Positions 1 to 7,823 of a stretch of 64,000 nucleotides of DNA are shown piece by piece (the first letter of the stretch is position 1; every line of letters starts with the position of its first letter). The notes under the pieces are model-generated. The model saw only the letters and a program-made list of their open reading frames with translations, searched no databases and had not been told where the DNA came from. Made by a program: the position numbers and the translations under genes. Source of the stretch: Shimwellia pseudoproteus (lineage in GTDB: Bacteria > Pseudomonadota > Gammaproteobacteria > Enterobacterales > Enterobacteriaceae); assembly GCF_016415625.1 (NCBI RefSeq), contig NZ_WBXP01000020.1:1-64000 (forward strand). Direction: 5' to 3'.

Positions 1-20
1 TTGAACTTTTGCTTTGTCAC
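1..20 (-). CDS. IS903/IS102-type transposase, N-terminal codons only
   Basis: The minus strand from position 20 reads GTG ACA AAG CAA AAG TTC AA, giving M-T-K-Q-K-F followed by K or N. This matches the M-A-K-Q-K-F-K start of the DDE transposases of the IS903/IS102 group, which also can use GTG. Only six full codons are inside the window, so nothing can be said about whether the enzyme is intact. Its position 60 bp inside the terminal repeat supports the call. Confidence 0.65.
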
Positions 21-97
21 AGGATGTCGCTACAGGGTCAGGAGTGTGGTGATCTGATCCTAATTTCGGCTAAAAGTTCGATTTATTCAACAAAGCC
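1..97 (-). mobile_element. Left end of an IS903/IS102-like insertion sequence (IS5 family), partial
   Basis: Positions 80-97 read, on the minus strand, GGCTTTGTTGAATAAATC, which I recognise as the 18-bp terminal inverted repeat of the IS903/IS102 group. The element extends leftwards out of the window. A GTG start for the transposase lies 60 bp inside the repeat, as expected for the left end of these elements. The other end and the full transposase are not visible. The nine bases just outside the repeat (98-106, AGTGCTATC) would be one copy of the 9-bp target duplication if this insertion is intact. Recognition rests on memory of the terminal repeat and of the first transposase codons. Confidence 0.8.
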
Positions 98-431
98 AGT
101 GCTATCCTCTACCCGCCGATATAAACCACAAATAAATATCTGCCATTAAATAAGGACTGACGATCAGGTTGATCGCTAGTGTATAAAATAGCGGGGAAAC
201 ATGAGGAAAAGATTAAGAGGGAAAAAATAAAAAATAGGGATAGTGGACAAGACGTTAGCATCAGTAATCAATTAACTGACGTTTATTTATTAATAATTAA
301 TAAACGAATAACAGTTTACATGAACTTTTTTATTTTCCCGCTACAATTCAGCGGCAGCGCATTGCCCATAAATAATATGGGCATCCAGCCTTCTGGCAGT
401 AAGCAGACTGCCGGACAAGCCCGGCAGATAA
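98..431. other. AT-rich gene-free stretch between the IS end and yeaX
   Basis: No credible gene is seen in these 334 bases, which are visibly more AT-rich than the rest of the window. A reading frame of 125 codons from 179 has no ribosome-binding site, runs into the yeaX 3' end and resembles nothing I know. There is an inverted repeat CGTTTATT (280-287) / AATAAACG (299-306). Two short hairpins near yeaX, GCCCAT/ATGGGC (364-382) and a CTGGCAG/CTGCCGG region (392-414), could help end the yea transcript, although no T-run follows on the minus strand. In E. coli rnd lies beyond yeaX; it is not here. Confidence 0.5.
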
Positions 432-1394
432 TTAGAGATCAAGCACCAGCTTATTGCCCCTCGCCCGTGAGCAACAGATCAGCAGGCTTTTCTGGGCGGC
501 CCGTTCTTCCTCACTCAGATACTGGTCACGGTGGTCCGCTTCGCCCTCCAGAATAGTAGTTTCACAGGTACCGCAAATCCCCTCACGACACAGGCATTCA
601 ACCTTGGCCGCCTTGCTGTTTTCGATGGCCTGGATAATCGTCATATCCGGCCCTACCGTCAGCGTGGTGCCGGACCGGGCCAGCGCCAGTGTAAAGGCCG
701 CCCCGGATTTATTCTCAATGGCAAACTGTTCAACATGAATACGCTCCCGCTGAATGCCGAGCGCCGCCGCCACCTGCTGCACTTCCGTGTTCAGGGAGGC
801 CGGACCACAACAGTAAATATGGGTGTGCGGGTCAACATCGGCCAGCAGGCGCGGGACATCAAGGCGCTGCCCCCGGGAAGAGCAGTGCTCATGGACCCTG
901 CCAGCAAACGGCGGCTGGCCCAGGCTATCGCGAAATGCGCCGCTGTCGTCGTTGCGGTAGCAATAATGCAGGCTAAATTCCTGGCCGCGTCGGGCCAGCT
1001 CATAACCCTGAGCAATAAAGGGCGTTATCCCAATCCCCCCGGCAATCATCAGGTGCCCGGGAGCATCCGCCAGGGCGAACATATTCTGCGGAGCAGAGAT
1101 AAGCAAACGATCCCCCACCGCCACCTGCTGATGCATAAACCGCGATCCGCCCCGGGAATCCGCCTCAAGACGCACGCCAATCTGGTAGCAGCGGCGATCG
1201 GCCGGATCATTCATTAACGAATACGCATTACTGTACTGCCGCTCACCTTGCGTCATCTGTACGATAATATGGCTGCCGCCGGTAAAGGGCGGCAAGGGGC
1301 CACCGTCCGGGCGAATCAAGGTAAAACAGACTATTTCAGGGGTAACACGCTCAATCTCGCTTACCACAACAGTAAGCATTTGATAATCAGCCAT
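432..1394 (-). CDS. yeaX: Carnitine/betaine monooxygenase reductase subunit YeaX (CntB-like)
   Basis: Encodes 320 residues that I recognise as E. coli YeaX (321). It is the reductase partner of the Rieske oxygenase encoded just upstream and passes electrons from NAD(P)H through flavin and a plant-type 2Fe-2S centre. The N-terminal part is a ferredoxin-reductase flavin domain with the R-x-Y-S-like segment around QYSNAYSL. The middle is the NAD-binding domain with AGGIGITPF. The C-terminal 2Fe-2S domain shows C-L-C-R-E-G-I-C-G-T-C, with the fourth cysteine near ICCSRA. The ATG at 1394 is preferred over the adjoining GTG at 1397 because GGAG lies at good spacing. It ends the yeaVWX transcript, 99 bases after yeaW. 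Substrate range (carnitine, gamma-butyrobetaine, choline, betaine) is family knowledge, not seen here. Confidence 0.9.
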   Translation of the reverse strand: MADYQMLTVVVSEIERVTPEIVCFTLIRPDGGPLPPFTGGSHIIVQMTQGERQYSNAYSLMNDPADRRCYQIGVRLEADSRGGSRFMHQQVAVGDRLLISAPQNMFALADAPGHLMIAGGIGITPFIAQGYELARRGQEFSLHYCYRNDDSGAFRDSLGQPPFAGRVHEHCSSRGQRLDVPRLLADVDPHTHIYCCGPASLNTEVQQVAAALGIQRERIHVEQFAIENKSGAAFTLALARSGTTLTVGPDMTIIQAIENSKAAKVECLCREGICGTCETTILEGEADHRDQYLSEEERAAQKSLLICCSRARGNKLVLDL

Positions 1395-1493
1395 CACAAC
1401 ATCTCCATTATCATCCCGCAGTGCAGTGCGGGCTAGCCCGCCCCCGGGGGGCAGGCCAGGATAGTCACCAGTCAGTTAATGCCCCACCGGAGA
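1395..1493 (-). other. yeaW-yeaX gap with competing GC-rich hairpins
   Basis: The 99-base gap contains the perfect palindrome GCGGGCTAGCCCGC (1428-1441) and, overlapping it, a second possible hairpin CCCGCA/TGCGGG (1415-1432). A further palindrome CCCCCGGGGG follows at 1441-1450. The two hairpins share the GCGGG strand, so only one can form at a time. There is no T-run. A role in setting the yeaX to yeaW ratio or in 3' end stability is inference. Confidence 0.5.
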
Positions 1494-2645
1494 TCAACAA
1501 TCGTCGGGACGCGGTTGCGCAAAGACCCCGGCCACCAGATTGTGGAAATGGGCAATGCCGTGCTCGCTGATACCGCTGCCGGTACTGTCGGCCATGATCC
1601 GCCCCTGGCCGCGATACCCCCGGGACTTAAGCCCTTTCTGGACACTTTCCACCAGCCGTAAATCTTCCGGGCGGAACACATCCCGGTACCAGGCGATCAG
1701 TTGCTCCTGCTCCGGGGTAAGTTCCTCATTGGCAAAGTAGATATCGTAGTGTTGCAGGGTGGTGTCCGCATCCACCGGGAATTCATAAATCACTGTCATC
1801 ATGTCCGGCATCGGGGTCACGTTAAACATGGTGCACGGCCATAACCAGAAGCCGTGGAATGCCGCGTCATCGCTCGCCTCAAAGTTGAAGGACTGCTCAG
1901 AAGGCCGGGCGTAACCAAATTGCAGGGTCCAGTTGCCGTGTAGCGTATGCCAGTAGCGATCCACCTGCACCGAGTCAGCAAAGCCAGGGTGGGCCGGGCC
2001 ACAGTGGTAACATTCCAGATAGTTGTCGACGATATTCTTCCAGTTCGCCGGGGTGCGGGTCACAAACCGGGCCGCCAGCTTTAACGACCCGGCATTGGGG
2101 CGCGCTTCCAGCAGCTTACTTTGCAATCCGGGGAGCTGCTGCTCCACGCTGCCCGCTGCCGGGTCCATATTGATAAAGACAAACCCGCCGTACTCTTCGA
2201 CCTGCACCGGCACCAGATCGGCTTTGGTTTTATCGAAATTAGCGACATTTTCACAGTTACGGGCATGGGCGAGTTCGCCGTCCAGCTTAAACGCCCAGGC
2301 GTGATACGGGCAGGTGATGACATTACGTGCCTTACCGTCACCGCTCAGCAACTGGTGGCCCCGGTGGGGGCAAACATTATAAAACGCGCGCAGTACCCGG
2401 TCGCGGCCGCGCACCACCAAAATACTTTCGCCAATCACCTCCCGGGTGATGTAGGCATTCGGTTCGGCAACCTCACTCACGTGGCCAACACACAGCCAGC
2501 TGCGGGCAAAGATCAGTTCTTTTTCTTGCTCAAACACCTCTGGGCTGGTGTAAAACCGGGCCGGAATAGTCCAGGCATTCGCCGGATCGGCACAAAAGTT
2601 TTTCGGTAAGGTGAAGTCAGGTTTAATCGGTGTTACATGGCTCAT
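1494..2645 (-). CDS. yeaW: Carnitine/betaine monooxygenase, Rieske oxygenase subunit YeaW (CntA-like)
   Basis: 383 residues, close to E. coli YeaW (374). It is the terminal oxygenase that cleaves the C-N bond of trimethylammonium compounds to release trimethylamine. The Rieske centre is C92-P-H94 and C112-P-Y-H115. The mononuclear iron ligands are H214 and H219 in the segment NYLECYHCGPAH. The bridging acidic residue is Glu211 rather than the Asp usual in Rieske oxygenases, a hallmark of the CntA/YeaW branch. The ATG at 2645 is chosen because AGAGGAA sits six bases upstream and the protein then aligns with YeaW; an upstream ATG at 2669 would overlap the yeaV stop. yeaV lies 20 bases upstream and yeaX downstream. 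Exact substrate is not decidable from sequence. Confidence 0.92.
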   Translation of the reverse strand: MSHVTPIKPDFTLPKNFCADPANAWTIPARFYTSPEVFEQEKELIFARSWLCVGHVSEVAEPNAYITREVIGESILVVRGRDRVLRAFYNVCPHRGHQLLSGDGKARNVITCPYHAWAFKLDGELAHARNCENVANFDKTKADLVPVQVEEYGGFVFINMDPAAGSVEQQLPGLQSKLLEARPNAGSLKLAARFVTRTPANWKNIVDNYLECYHCGPAHPGFADSVQVDRYWHTLHGNWTLQFGYARPSEQSFNFEASDDAAFHGFWLWPCTMFNVTPMPDMMTVIYEFPVDADTTLQHYDIYFANEELTPEQEQLIAWYRDVFRPEDLRLVESVQKGLKSRGYRGQGRIMADSTGSGISEHGIAHFHNLVAGVFAQPRPDDC

Positions 2646-2665
2646 CGTCAGTTCCTCTTTTATTA

Positions 2666-4270
2666 TCATCCAGGCTGTTTTTGGTTTTCAGGTACAGAAA
2701 GGGTTGGTGTTGTCGGGGCCGGTTCCGCCAGCCGGGGAAGACTGTGCTCAATCAGGTGAGCGGGGATATCGGCGTAGTCTTGCTTCAGCCAGCGCACCAG
2801 TCCCCAGGTTTTGATCATCAGCACCACCAGGAAGGGCAGCGCAGTCAGTACCACGGTGGTTTTCATGGTTTCCAGTGAGGCGCCGGTAAACAGGATAGAA
2901 AGCGGGATCAGGGTAATAACCACACACCAGAACAGGCGCATACTGCGGCTGGGATCTTCCCCCTCCTGCAGCCCCCGGGTGCTGGTAGCCGCCATGGTGT
3001 AAGCCACCGCATCCATATGGGAGGCAAGGAAAATAATCATGATAAACAGGTAGCCGGCCAGGAACAGCTTACCCGCCGGTAGCGCCATCAGCAGCATCTG
3101 TACGGCACTCTCTCCGCCCTGAGTATTCAGTACCTCGGGCACGTTAATTACCCCGGTAATAAACTGGTGCATGGCGTAGCTTTCCAGCACCCCGAAGAAG
3201 AACCAGCAGCCCAGCGTGCTCCCCAGTAACAGCGCCCAGATAACCTCTTTTATCTTGCGCCCGCGGGAGACCCGGGTGACGAACATCGCCACCCCCGGGG
3301 TATAGGAGATCCACCACAGCCAGTAAAACACCGTCCAGTTACGCGTGAAGGCACCATCCCCTAACGGGTCGGTAAACAGGCTCATTTGCAGAAAGTGTTG
3401 GGTAGTCAGGCCGATGGCGTTAATGGTGTTATTGATGGTGAATTCAGTCGGGCCCATCAGCAATACCAGCAGGGCAAAGCCCACCGCCCCCCAGCCCACC
3501 AGCTTGCTGAGCTGCTGCATGCCGTTATCAATGCCGATGTATGAGCTCAGGCAAAAAATCACCGCCGCCAGCAGGATCACACAAGCCTGGACCATAAAAG
3601 TATCCGGGACGCCAGTTAACGCCGTGAAGCCCCGCGTAAAGGTAGCGGCGGTCACCACCAGCGAAATCGTCAGCGCGCCAACGGTGGCAATCAGAAAAAT
3701 AAGATCCACCAGACGGCCCCACACCCCCTGAGGTTTGATGCCGAGAATAGCGGAGATAATGCCTGACAGGCTGAGCCCTTTATTTTTCCGCACGTGGAAA
3801 TGGTAGGCCATGATCAGGGATGCCAGCGCATAAGTGGCCCAGGCACTCACTCCCCAGTGGAAAAAGGAGTAACTGATGCTGTACTCCAGGGCCTGGGGCG
3901 TTTTCGGGGGGATATTCAGCCCCGGGGTCTGGTAGTAATAGGCCCACTCCATCACCCCCCAGTACAGGGTGGAGGATCCCAGCCCGGCGCAGATAAACAT
4001 AAACAGCCAGGAGGCGGTGCGATATTGCGGCTTGCCCTCGCCCAGGCGAATGTTGCCGTATTTACTGACGGCCAGGTATACCACCAGCGCTAACGCCGCC
4101 AGTACGATAACCTGGATAGTAGAGCCCAGCATGCGGGTGACGCCGTTAAAAATGGTATTCGCTATTACCGCAGTCTGATCGGGAAACAGGCTCAGTGACA
4201 CTGCTATCGCGCCTATTGCCAGCAGACTCGCCGCAATCAGCGGCACATCTTTTTTCGACTTGCTCAACAT
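2666..4270 (-). CDS. yeaV: BCCT-family quaternary-ammonium transporter YeaV
   Basis: 534 residues, a full-length betaine/carnitine/choline transporter with about twelve hydrophobic segments in the inner membrane. The family tryptophan motif is visible as W[14 protein letters not shown], and the CaiT-like segment [12 protein letters not shown] lies near residue 105. It is somewhat longer than E. coli YeaV (481) through an extended proline-rich C-terminal tail. The start has AGGAGA seven bases upstream. It is the first gene of yeaV-yeaW-yeaX and presumably supplies the oxygenase with its trimethylammonium substrate. Whether it works as an exchanger or an ion symporter is unknown. Confidence 0.9.
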   Translation of the reverse strand: MLSKSKKDVPLIAASLLAIGAIAVSLSLFPDQTAVIANTIFNGVTRMLGSTIQVIVLAALALVVYLAVSKYGNIRLGEGKPQYRTASWLFMFICAGLGSSTLYWGVMEWAYYYQTPGLNIPPKTPQALEYSISYSFFHWGVSAWATYALASLIMAYHFHVRKNKGLSLSGIISAILGIKPQGVWGRLVDLIFLIATVGALTISLVVTAATFTRGFTALTGVPDTFMVQACVILLAAVIFCLSSYIGIDNGMQQLSKLVGWGAVGFALLVLLMGPTEFTINNTINAIGLTTQHFLQMSLFTDPLGDGAFTRNWTVFYWLWWISYTPGVAMFVTRVSRGRKIKEVIWALLLGSTLGCWFFFGVLESYAMHQFITGVINVPEVLNTQGGESAVQMLLMALPAGKLFLAGYLFIMIIFLASHMDAVAYTMAATSTRGLQEGEDPSRSMRLFWCVVITLIPLSILFTGASLETMKTTVVLTALPFLVVLMIKTWGLVRWLKQDYADIPAHLIEHSLPRLAEPAPTTPTLSVPENQKQPG

Positions 4271-4611
4271 GGGTTTTCTCCTGCAGGTGGTTTACCGGTA
4301 TCGCGACCGGAACCTTTTTAGGTGTGTTGTTGTGTTACACCACGCAGGGGTCACACTTGCACATTAATGTCACTTTGTGTTCACCCTTCATTAACAAATA
4401 CAAGTGTCGTGAAATCACCGGGCTAATACAATCCAGTAATCTGTGAAGGGATAAATCACGTAGCGGAAATAATGTCTTGTGAGCTGACGCAGATAATCAC
4501 CGTAAGTCAGGACGGCACGCGTTTTTTTAATCCGCTGTTTTGCCGGTGATTATTTCCAGGTCATAAAAAACCACGCCCGGAGGCGTGGTGATAACCGATA
4601 AACCCTGTTAA
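4271..4611. other. Promoter region of yeaVWX and dmlA 3' region
   Basis: This 341-base gap separates yeaV from dmlA, so the two are separate transcripts. It holds the dmlA terminator at its right end. Near yeaV there is an imperfect repeat GGTGT/ACACC (around 4320-4342). No gene, tRNA or clear activator site is recognised in the rest. Confidence 0.5.
4563..4590 (-). terminator. Rho-independent terminator of dmlA
   Basis: On the minus strand a 7-bp stem (CCACGCC 4571-4577 with GGCGTGG 4582-4588, 4-base loop) is followed directly by a run of six T. It lies 22 bases past the dmlA stop and separates dmlA from yeaV. Confidence 0.9.
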
Positions 4612-5700
4612 TCAATCCGCGAGAAGCCGTGCGGCAATCGCCGCCCCCACTTGCTGGGTAGAGGCCTGCCCCTGCATATCCGGGGTGCGCGGGCCGCTGG
4701 CAATCACCTGCTCGATAGCCTTCATAATGCCCTGGCTGGCCGCCTGGTAGTTGGCCTGCCCCTCACCGAGGAATTCCAGCATCATCGCCCCGGCCCAAAT
4801 GGTGGCGATGGGGTTAGCGACATTTTTGCCAAAGATATCCGGCGCGGAACCGTGAACCGGTTCAAACAGGGACGGGAAGTTACGCTCCGGGTTAAGGTTG
4901 GCCGATGGCGCAATACCGATAGTACCGGCGCAGGCTGGCCCCAAATCCGAGAGGATATCGCCAAAGAGATTTGACGCCACCACCACATCAAAACGCTCCG
5001 GGTTCAGCACAAAGCGGGCGCAAAGAATATCAATGTGCTGCTTATCCCAACTGATATCCGGATAGTCACTGGCCATCGCCGCCAGACGCTCATCCCAGTA
5101 AGGCATGCTAATGGCAAGGCCGTTGGATTTGGTGGCCGAGGTGAGCCGCTTACGCGGACGGCTGCGGGCCAGTTCGAAGGCATATTTCAGAATGCGATCC
5201 ACCCCCTGGCGGGTAAATACCGACTCCTGAATCACCACTTCGCGATCGGTCCCTTCGTACAGGCGCCCGCCAACCGACGAATACTCCCCTTCGGTATTTT
5301 CCCGCACCACATAAAAATCGATATCGCCGGGACGCTTACCCGCCAGCGGGCACGGCACCCCGGGGAACAAACGCACCGGGCGCAGGTTAACGTACTGCTG
5401 GAAATCCTGACGGAATTTAAGCAGCGATCCCCATAACGAAATATGGTCCGGCACCGTATCCGGCCAGCCCACGGCCCCAAAATAGATGGCATCAAAGGTG
5501 CTGAGTTGGTCAAACCAGCCGTCCGGCATCATCTTGCCGTGGTGCTGGTAGTATTCGCAGCTGGCCCATTCAATATGTTCAAAATCCAGGGATAAATCCC
5601 ACTGGCTGGCCGCCGCCTGTAATACGCGGATCCCTTCCGGGATCACTTCCTGGCCAATGCCATCACCCGGGATGGCCGCAATACGGTAGGTTTTCTTCAT
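4612..5700 (-). CDS. dmlA: D-malate dehydrogenase (decarboxylating) DmlA
   Basis: 362 residues against 361 in E. coli DmlA (YeaU), similar throughout. It oxidises D-malate to pyruvate and CO2 with NAD+ in the cytoplasm and belongs to the isopropylmalate/isocitrate dehydrogenase fold. Visible marks are the N-terminal AAIPGDGIG, the ENTEGEYSS segment, and the metal/NAD segment SNLFGDILSDLGPA followed by EPVHGSAPDI. The ATG at 5700 (M-K-K-T) is preferred to an upstream GTG at 5712 because it matches the family N-terminus. It is transcribed divergently from the regulator dmlR, 102 bases away, and ends in a strong terminator. Confidence 0.93.
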   Translation of the reverse strand: MKKTYRIAAIPGDGIGQEVIPEGIRVLQAAASQWDLSLDFEHIEWASCEYYQHHGKMMPDGWFDQLSTFDAIYFGAVGWPDTVPDHISLWGSLLKFRQDFQQYVNLRPVRLFPGVPCPLAGKRPGDIDFYVVRENTEGEYSSVGGRLYEGTDREVVIQESVFTRQGVDRILKYAFELARSRPRKRLTSATKSNGLAISMPYWDERLAAMASDYPDISWDKQHIDILCARFVLNPERFDVVVASNLFGDILSDLGPACAGTIGIAPSANLNPERNFPSLFEPVHGSAPDIFGKNVANPIATIWAGAMMLEFLGEGQANYQAASQGIMKAIEQVIASGPRTPDMQGQASTQQVGAAIAARLLAD

Positions 5701-5726
5701 CGGAGATCTCACTTATGGACGGTGAA

Positions 5727-5757
5727 AATTGACTTCCCCTCTATCCTATAATTGACT
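5727..5757. promoter_or_regulatory. Direct repeats in the dmlA/dmlR promoter gap
   Basis: AATTGACT occurs twice (5727-5734 and 5750-5757), 23 bases apart, about two helical turns, in the 102-base divergent gap. A TATAAT lies at 5747-5752. A LysR-type regulator site is expected here, but the repeat is not proven to be the DmlR site. Confidence 0.35.
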
Positions 5758-5802
5758 GATTTATATCCAATACCCAAACCAGTGAAACATAAAACACAGA
5801 TC

Positions 5803-6774
5803 ATGAATAATCTGCCGATACTGAGCGACCTGCGCGTCTTTATTATTGTGGCCCGCCGGGCAGGATTCGCGGCGGCTGCGGAAGAGATGGGGGTCTCACC
5901 GGCGTTTATCAGTAAACGTATTGCGCTGCTGGAAAATACCCTGAATGTGACACTTCTGCACCGCACTACCCGCCGGGTAACCATCACCGAAGACGGCGAG
6001 CGTATTTATGAATGGGCCCAGCGCATTCTGCATGATGTGGATCAGATGATGGATGAGCTGTCGGATATCCGCCAGGATCCCCAGGGCACCTTGCGGGTGG
6101 TCAGCAGCTTCGGCTTTGGTCGCCGCTTTGTGGCCCCGGCGCTCTCGGCACTCTCCCGGGAGTATCCGAACCTTGAAGTGCGTTTTGACGTCCAGGATAA
6201 GATTGTCGATCTGGTCAATGAAGGGGTGGATCTCGACATCCGGGTAGGGGATGACATCGACCCCAACCTTATTGCCCGCAAACTGGGCACCAATTACCGT
6301 ATTCTGTGCGCCGCCCCGGATTTTCTGCACCGGGAAGGGGTCCCCCGCTCGCTAAACGAGTTAAGCGGTATGCCTTGTCTGGTCATTAAAGAGCGCGATC
6401 ACCCGTTTGGGGTCTGGTCAATGCAGGGGCCCGATGGTGCGGAACACAGCCTGAAAGTGACCGGCGCCCTGGCCTCTAACCACGGGGAGATAGTTCACCA
6501 GTGGTGTCTGGACGGTATGGGGGTCGCACTGCGCTCCTGGTGGGATGTCAAAGACAACATTGCCGCCGGTAAGCTGGTGCACATTCTGCCGGACTACTAT
6601 CAGCCGGCCAATATCTGGGCGGTGTACGTCACCCGGCTGGCCATGTCCGCCCGGGTACGGGTCAGCGTGGAGTTCTTGCGCCAGTATTTCGCACAGCATT
6701 ACCAGCGCCACGAACCGCGCCCGCGCTACCCTGCCCCGGACGCGTTGCCCGGCCAGGCGGTCACCAGAGAGTAG
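5803..6774 (+). CDS. dmlR: LysR-family activator of dmlA, DmlR
   Basis: 323 residues matching E. coli DmlR (YeaT, 307) except for an extra C-terminal tail of about 16 residues rich in Pro and Arg. It has an N-terminal winged helix-turn-helix (about residues 8-65, FAAAAEEMGVSPAFISKRIA) and a C-terminal substrate-binding domain. In E. coli it activates dmlA in response to D-malate. The ATG at 5803 gives the family N-terminus; an in-frame ATG at 5752 would add 17 residues inside the promoter region. Its last 14 bases overlap the end of the convergent prepilin peptidase gene, so the tail may reflect a recent junction. Confidence 0.9.
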   Translation: MNNLPILSDLRVFIIVARRAGFAAAAEEMGVSPAFISKRIALLENTLNVTLLHRTTRRVTITEDGERIYEWAQRILHDVDQMMDELSDIRQDPQGTLRVVSSFGFGRRFVAPALSALSREYPNLEVRFDVQDKIVDLVNEGVDLDIRVGDDIDPNLIARKLGTNYRILCAAPDFLHREGVPRSLNELSGMPCLVIKERDHPFGVWSMQGPDGAEHSLKVTGALASNHGEIVHQWCLDGMGVALRSWWDVKDNIAAGKLVHILPDYYQPANIWAVYVTRLAMSARVRVSVEFLRQYFAQHYQRHEPRPRYPAPDALPGQAVTRE

Positions 6775-7489
6775 CGGACTGGTAGAGCCAGCACCCCCAG
6801 CCCGCCAGCGCCAGCCCCGGGCCAAAGGGGATCGAGGCCGGCCGCTGGCCCATAACCCGCAAGCCCGCGACATATATCAGCCCCAGTAACGATGCCGCCA
6901 GCAAGCACCCCGGAAGCGCAGCGGCCCCCAACCAGCCCCCCAGTGCGGCGGCCAGTTTCGCATCCCCGTAGCCGAGCCCTTCCCGGCCGGTCAGTAAATA
7001 AAACCCCCAGCCGGTTCCCCAGAGCAAGATATACCCCACCGCCGCACCGGCCACTGCGCTATGCAGCGCGGGTCCGTGCCCCGCCAGCGCCAGCAATAAT
7101 CCCCCCCACAGCAGCGGGAATGTCAGCCGATCCGGCAGTAGCCCGTGGCGCAGATCCACCAGCGCAGCGCAAAGCAGTATCACCCCCAGCACCCAGCCCG
7201 CGATGCATTCTACGGAAGATAGACCAGAAAATAGCCAGACCACCGGCAATGCCATCAGGCCACCACAGCACACCGCGGCCCAGAATCCTGCGCCCCTGTC
7301 TACCAGGCCCAGTGCGGCCCGCGACAGCAGCCGGAGCCACCCGGCCCGGGGCCAGTGGGCTAACGGCGGCAGGCAGCGGTAAACCTCCGCCTGGTCGTCA
7401 GCTTGCAGCACCCTGGGGATAGCCCCGGCCAGCAGATAGGCCAGCGCACCGCCCCCGGCACCGCAGGCCATTATCACCAGTTCCGTCAT
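6761..7489 (-). CDS. Orphan type IV prepilin peptidase (GspO/HofD-like, A24 family)
   Basis: 242 residues, polytopic (about seven hydrophobic segments). It carries both catalytic aspartates of the A24 aspartic peptidases: D112 in ALVDLRHGLLPD and D176 in GLGYGD. These enzymes cleave the leader of type IV pilins and type II pseudopilins at the inner membrane. The N-terminal zinc-binding CxxC pairs of the longer PilD enzymes are absent, as in the short E. coli GspO type. GGGGGAGG lies just upstream of the start. No pilin, secretin or ATPase gene is nearby, so its substrate must be encoded elsewhere. It is convergent with dmlR and overlaps it by 14 bases. Which paralogue it is (GspO, HofD or PppA) is not certain. 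Confidence 0.85.
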   Translation of the reverse strand: MTELVIMACGAGGGALAYLLAGAIPRVLQADDQAEVYRCLPPLAHWPRAGWLRLLSRAALGLVDRGAGFWAAVCCGGLMALPVVWLFSGLSSVECIAGWVLGVILLCAALVDLRHGLLPDRLTFPLLWGGLLLALAGHGPALHSAVAGAAVGYILLWGTGWGFYLLTGREGLGYGDAKLAAALGGWLGAAALPGCLLAASLLGLIYVAGLRVMGQRPASIPFGPGLALAGWGCWLYQSATLW

Positions 7490-7823
7490 CGCGCCTCCCC
7501 CAGCAGCTTACACCGGGCCATGCTATGCTTAGGCCGGTTTTCGACACCAGCGCAACGGTCAGATAATGCGGCCCGCGCTGTAAAAAAACGCGTCTGGTCA
7601 GGAACAATGCAGCGGGGTGTACCACATTATGAGCAATTCAGCGTACAATTCCGCCATCCTGAGTCAGAACCACGGGTAACAGCCGCGGCTGTTGACACTG
7701 TTTTTCACATTATTGGGATTGCCTCCGGCGCTGAACGAGAGGAAAAATCGCCCGATTGGGTTGTACTATTTACGTAGCGGATGCATTTCATACCTGCAGC
7801 CATCCGCCGGTATCGGAGTTATT
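7490..7823. other. Gene-free region upstream of the rcnB-like gene
   Basis: 334 bases without a credible gene. The most marked feature is a perfect 16-bp palindrome at 7678-7693 overlapping a consensus -35 hexamer (listed separately). No metal-responsive regulator gene or operator of the RcnR type is recognised. Confidence 0.45.
7678..7697 (+). promoter_or_regulatory. Perfect palindrome overlapping a -35 box
   Basis: AACAGCCGCGGCTGTT (7678-7693) is a perfect 16-bp palindrome, and its last two bases begin TTGACA (7692-7697). That geometry fits an operator blocking a promoter for the rcnB-like gene 130 bases downstream. No good -10 at 17-bp spacing was seen, so the promoter is uncertain. Confidence 0.4.

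Noticed and set aside
179-556. 125-codon frame at the left end
   Set aside because: No ribosome-binding site, no known family, and its 3' part lies antisense to yeaX.
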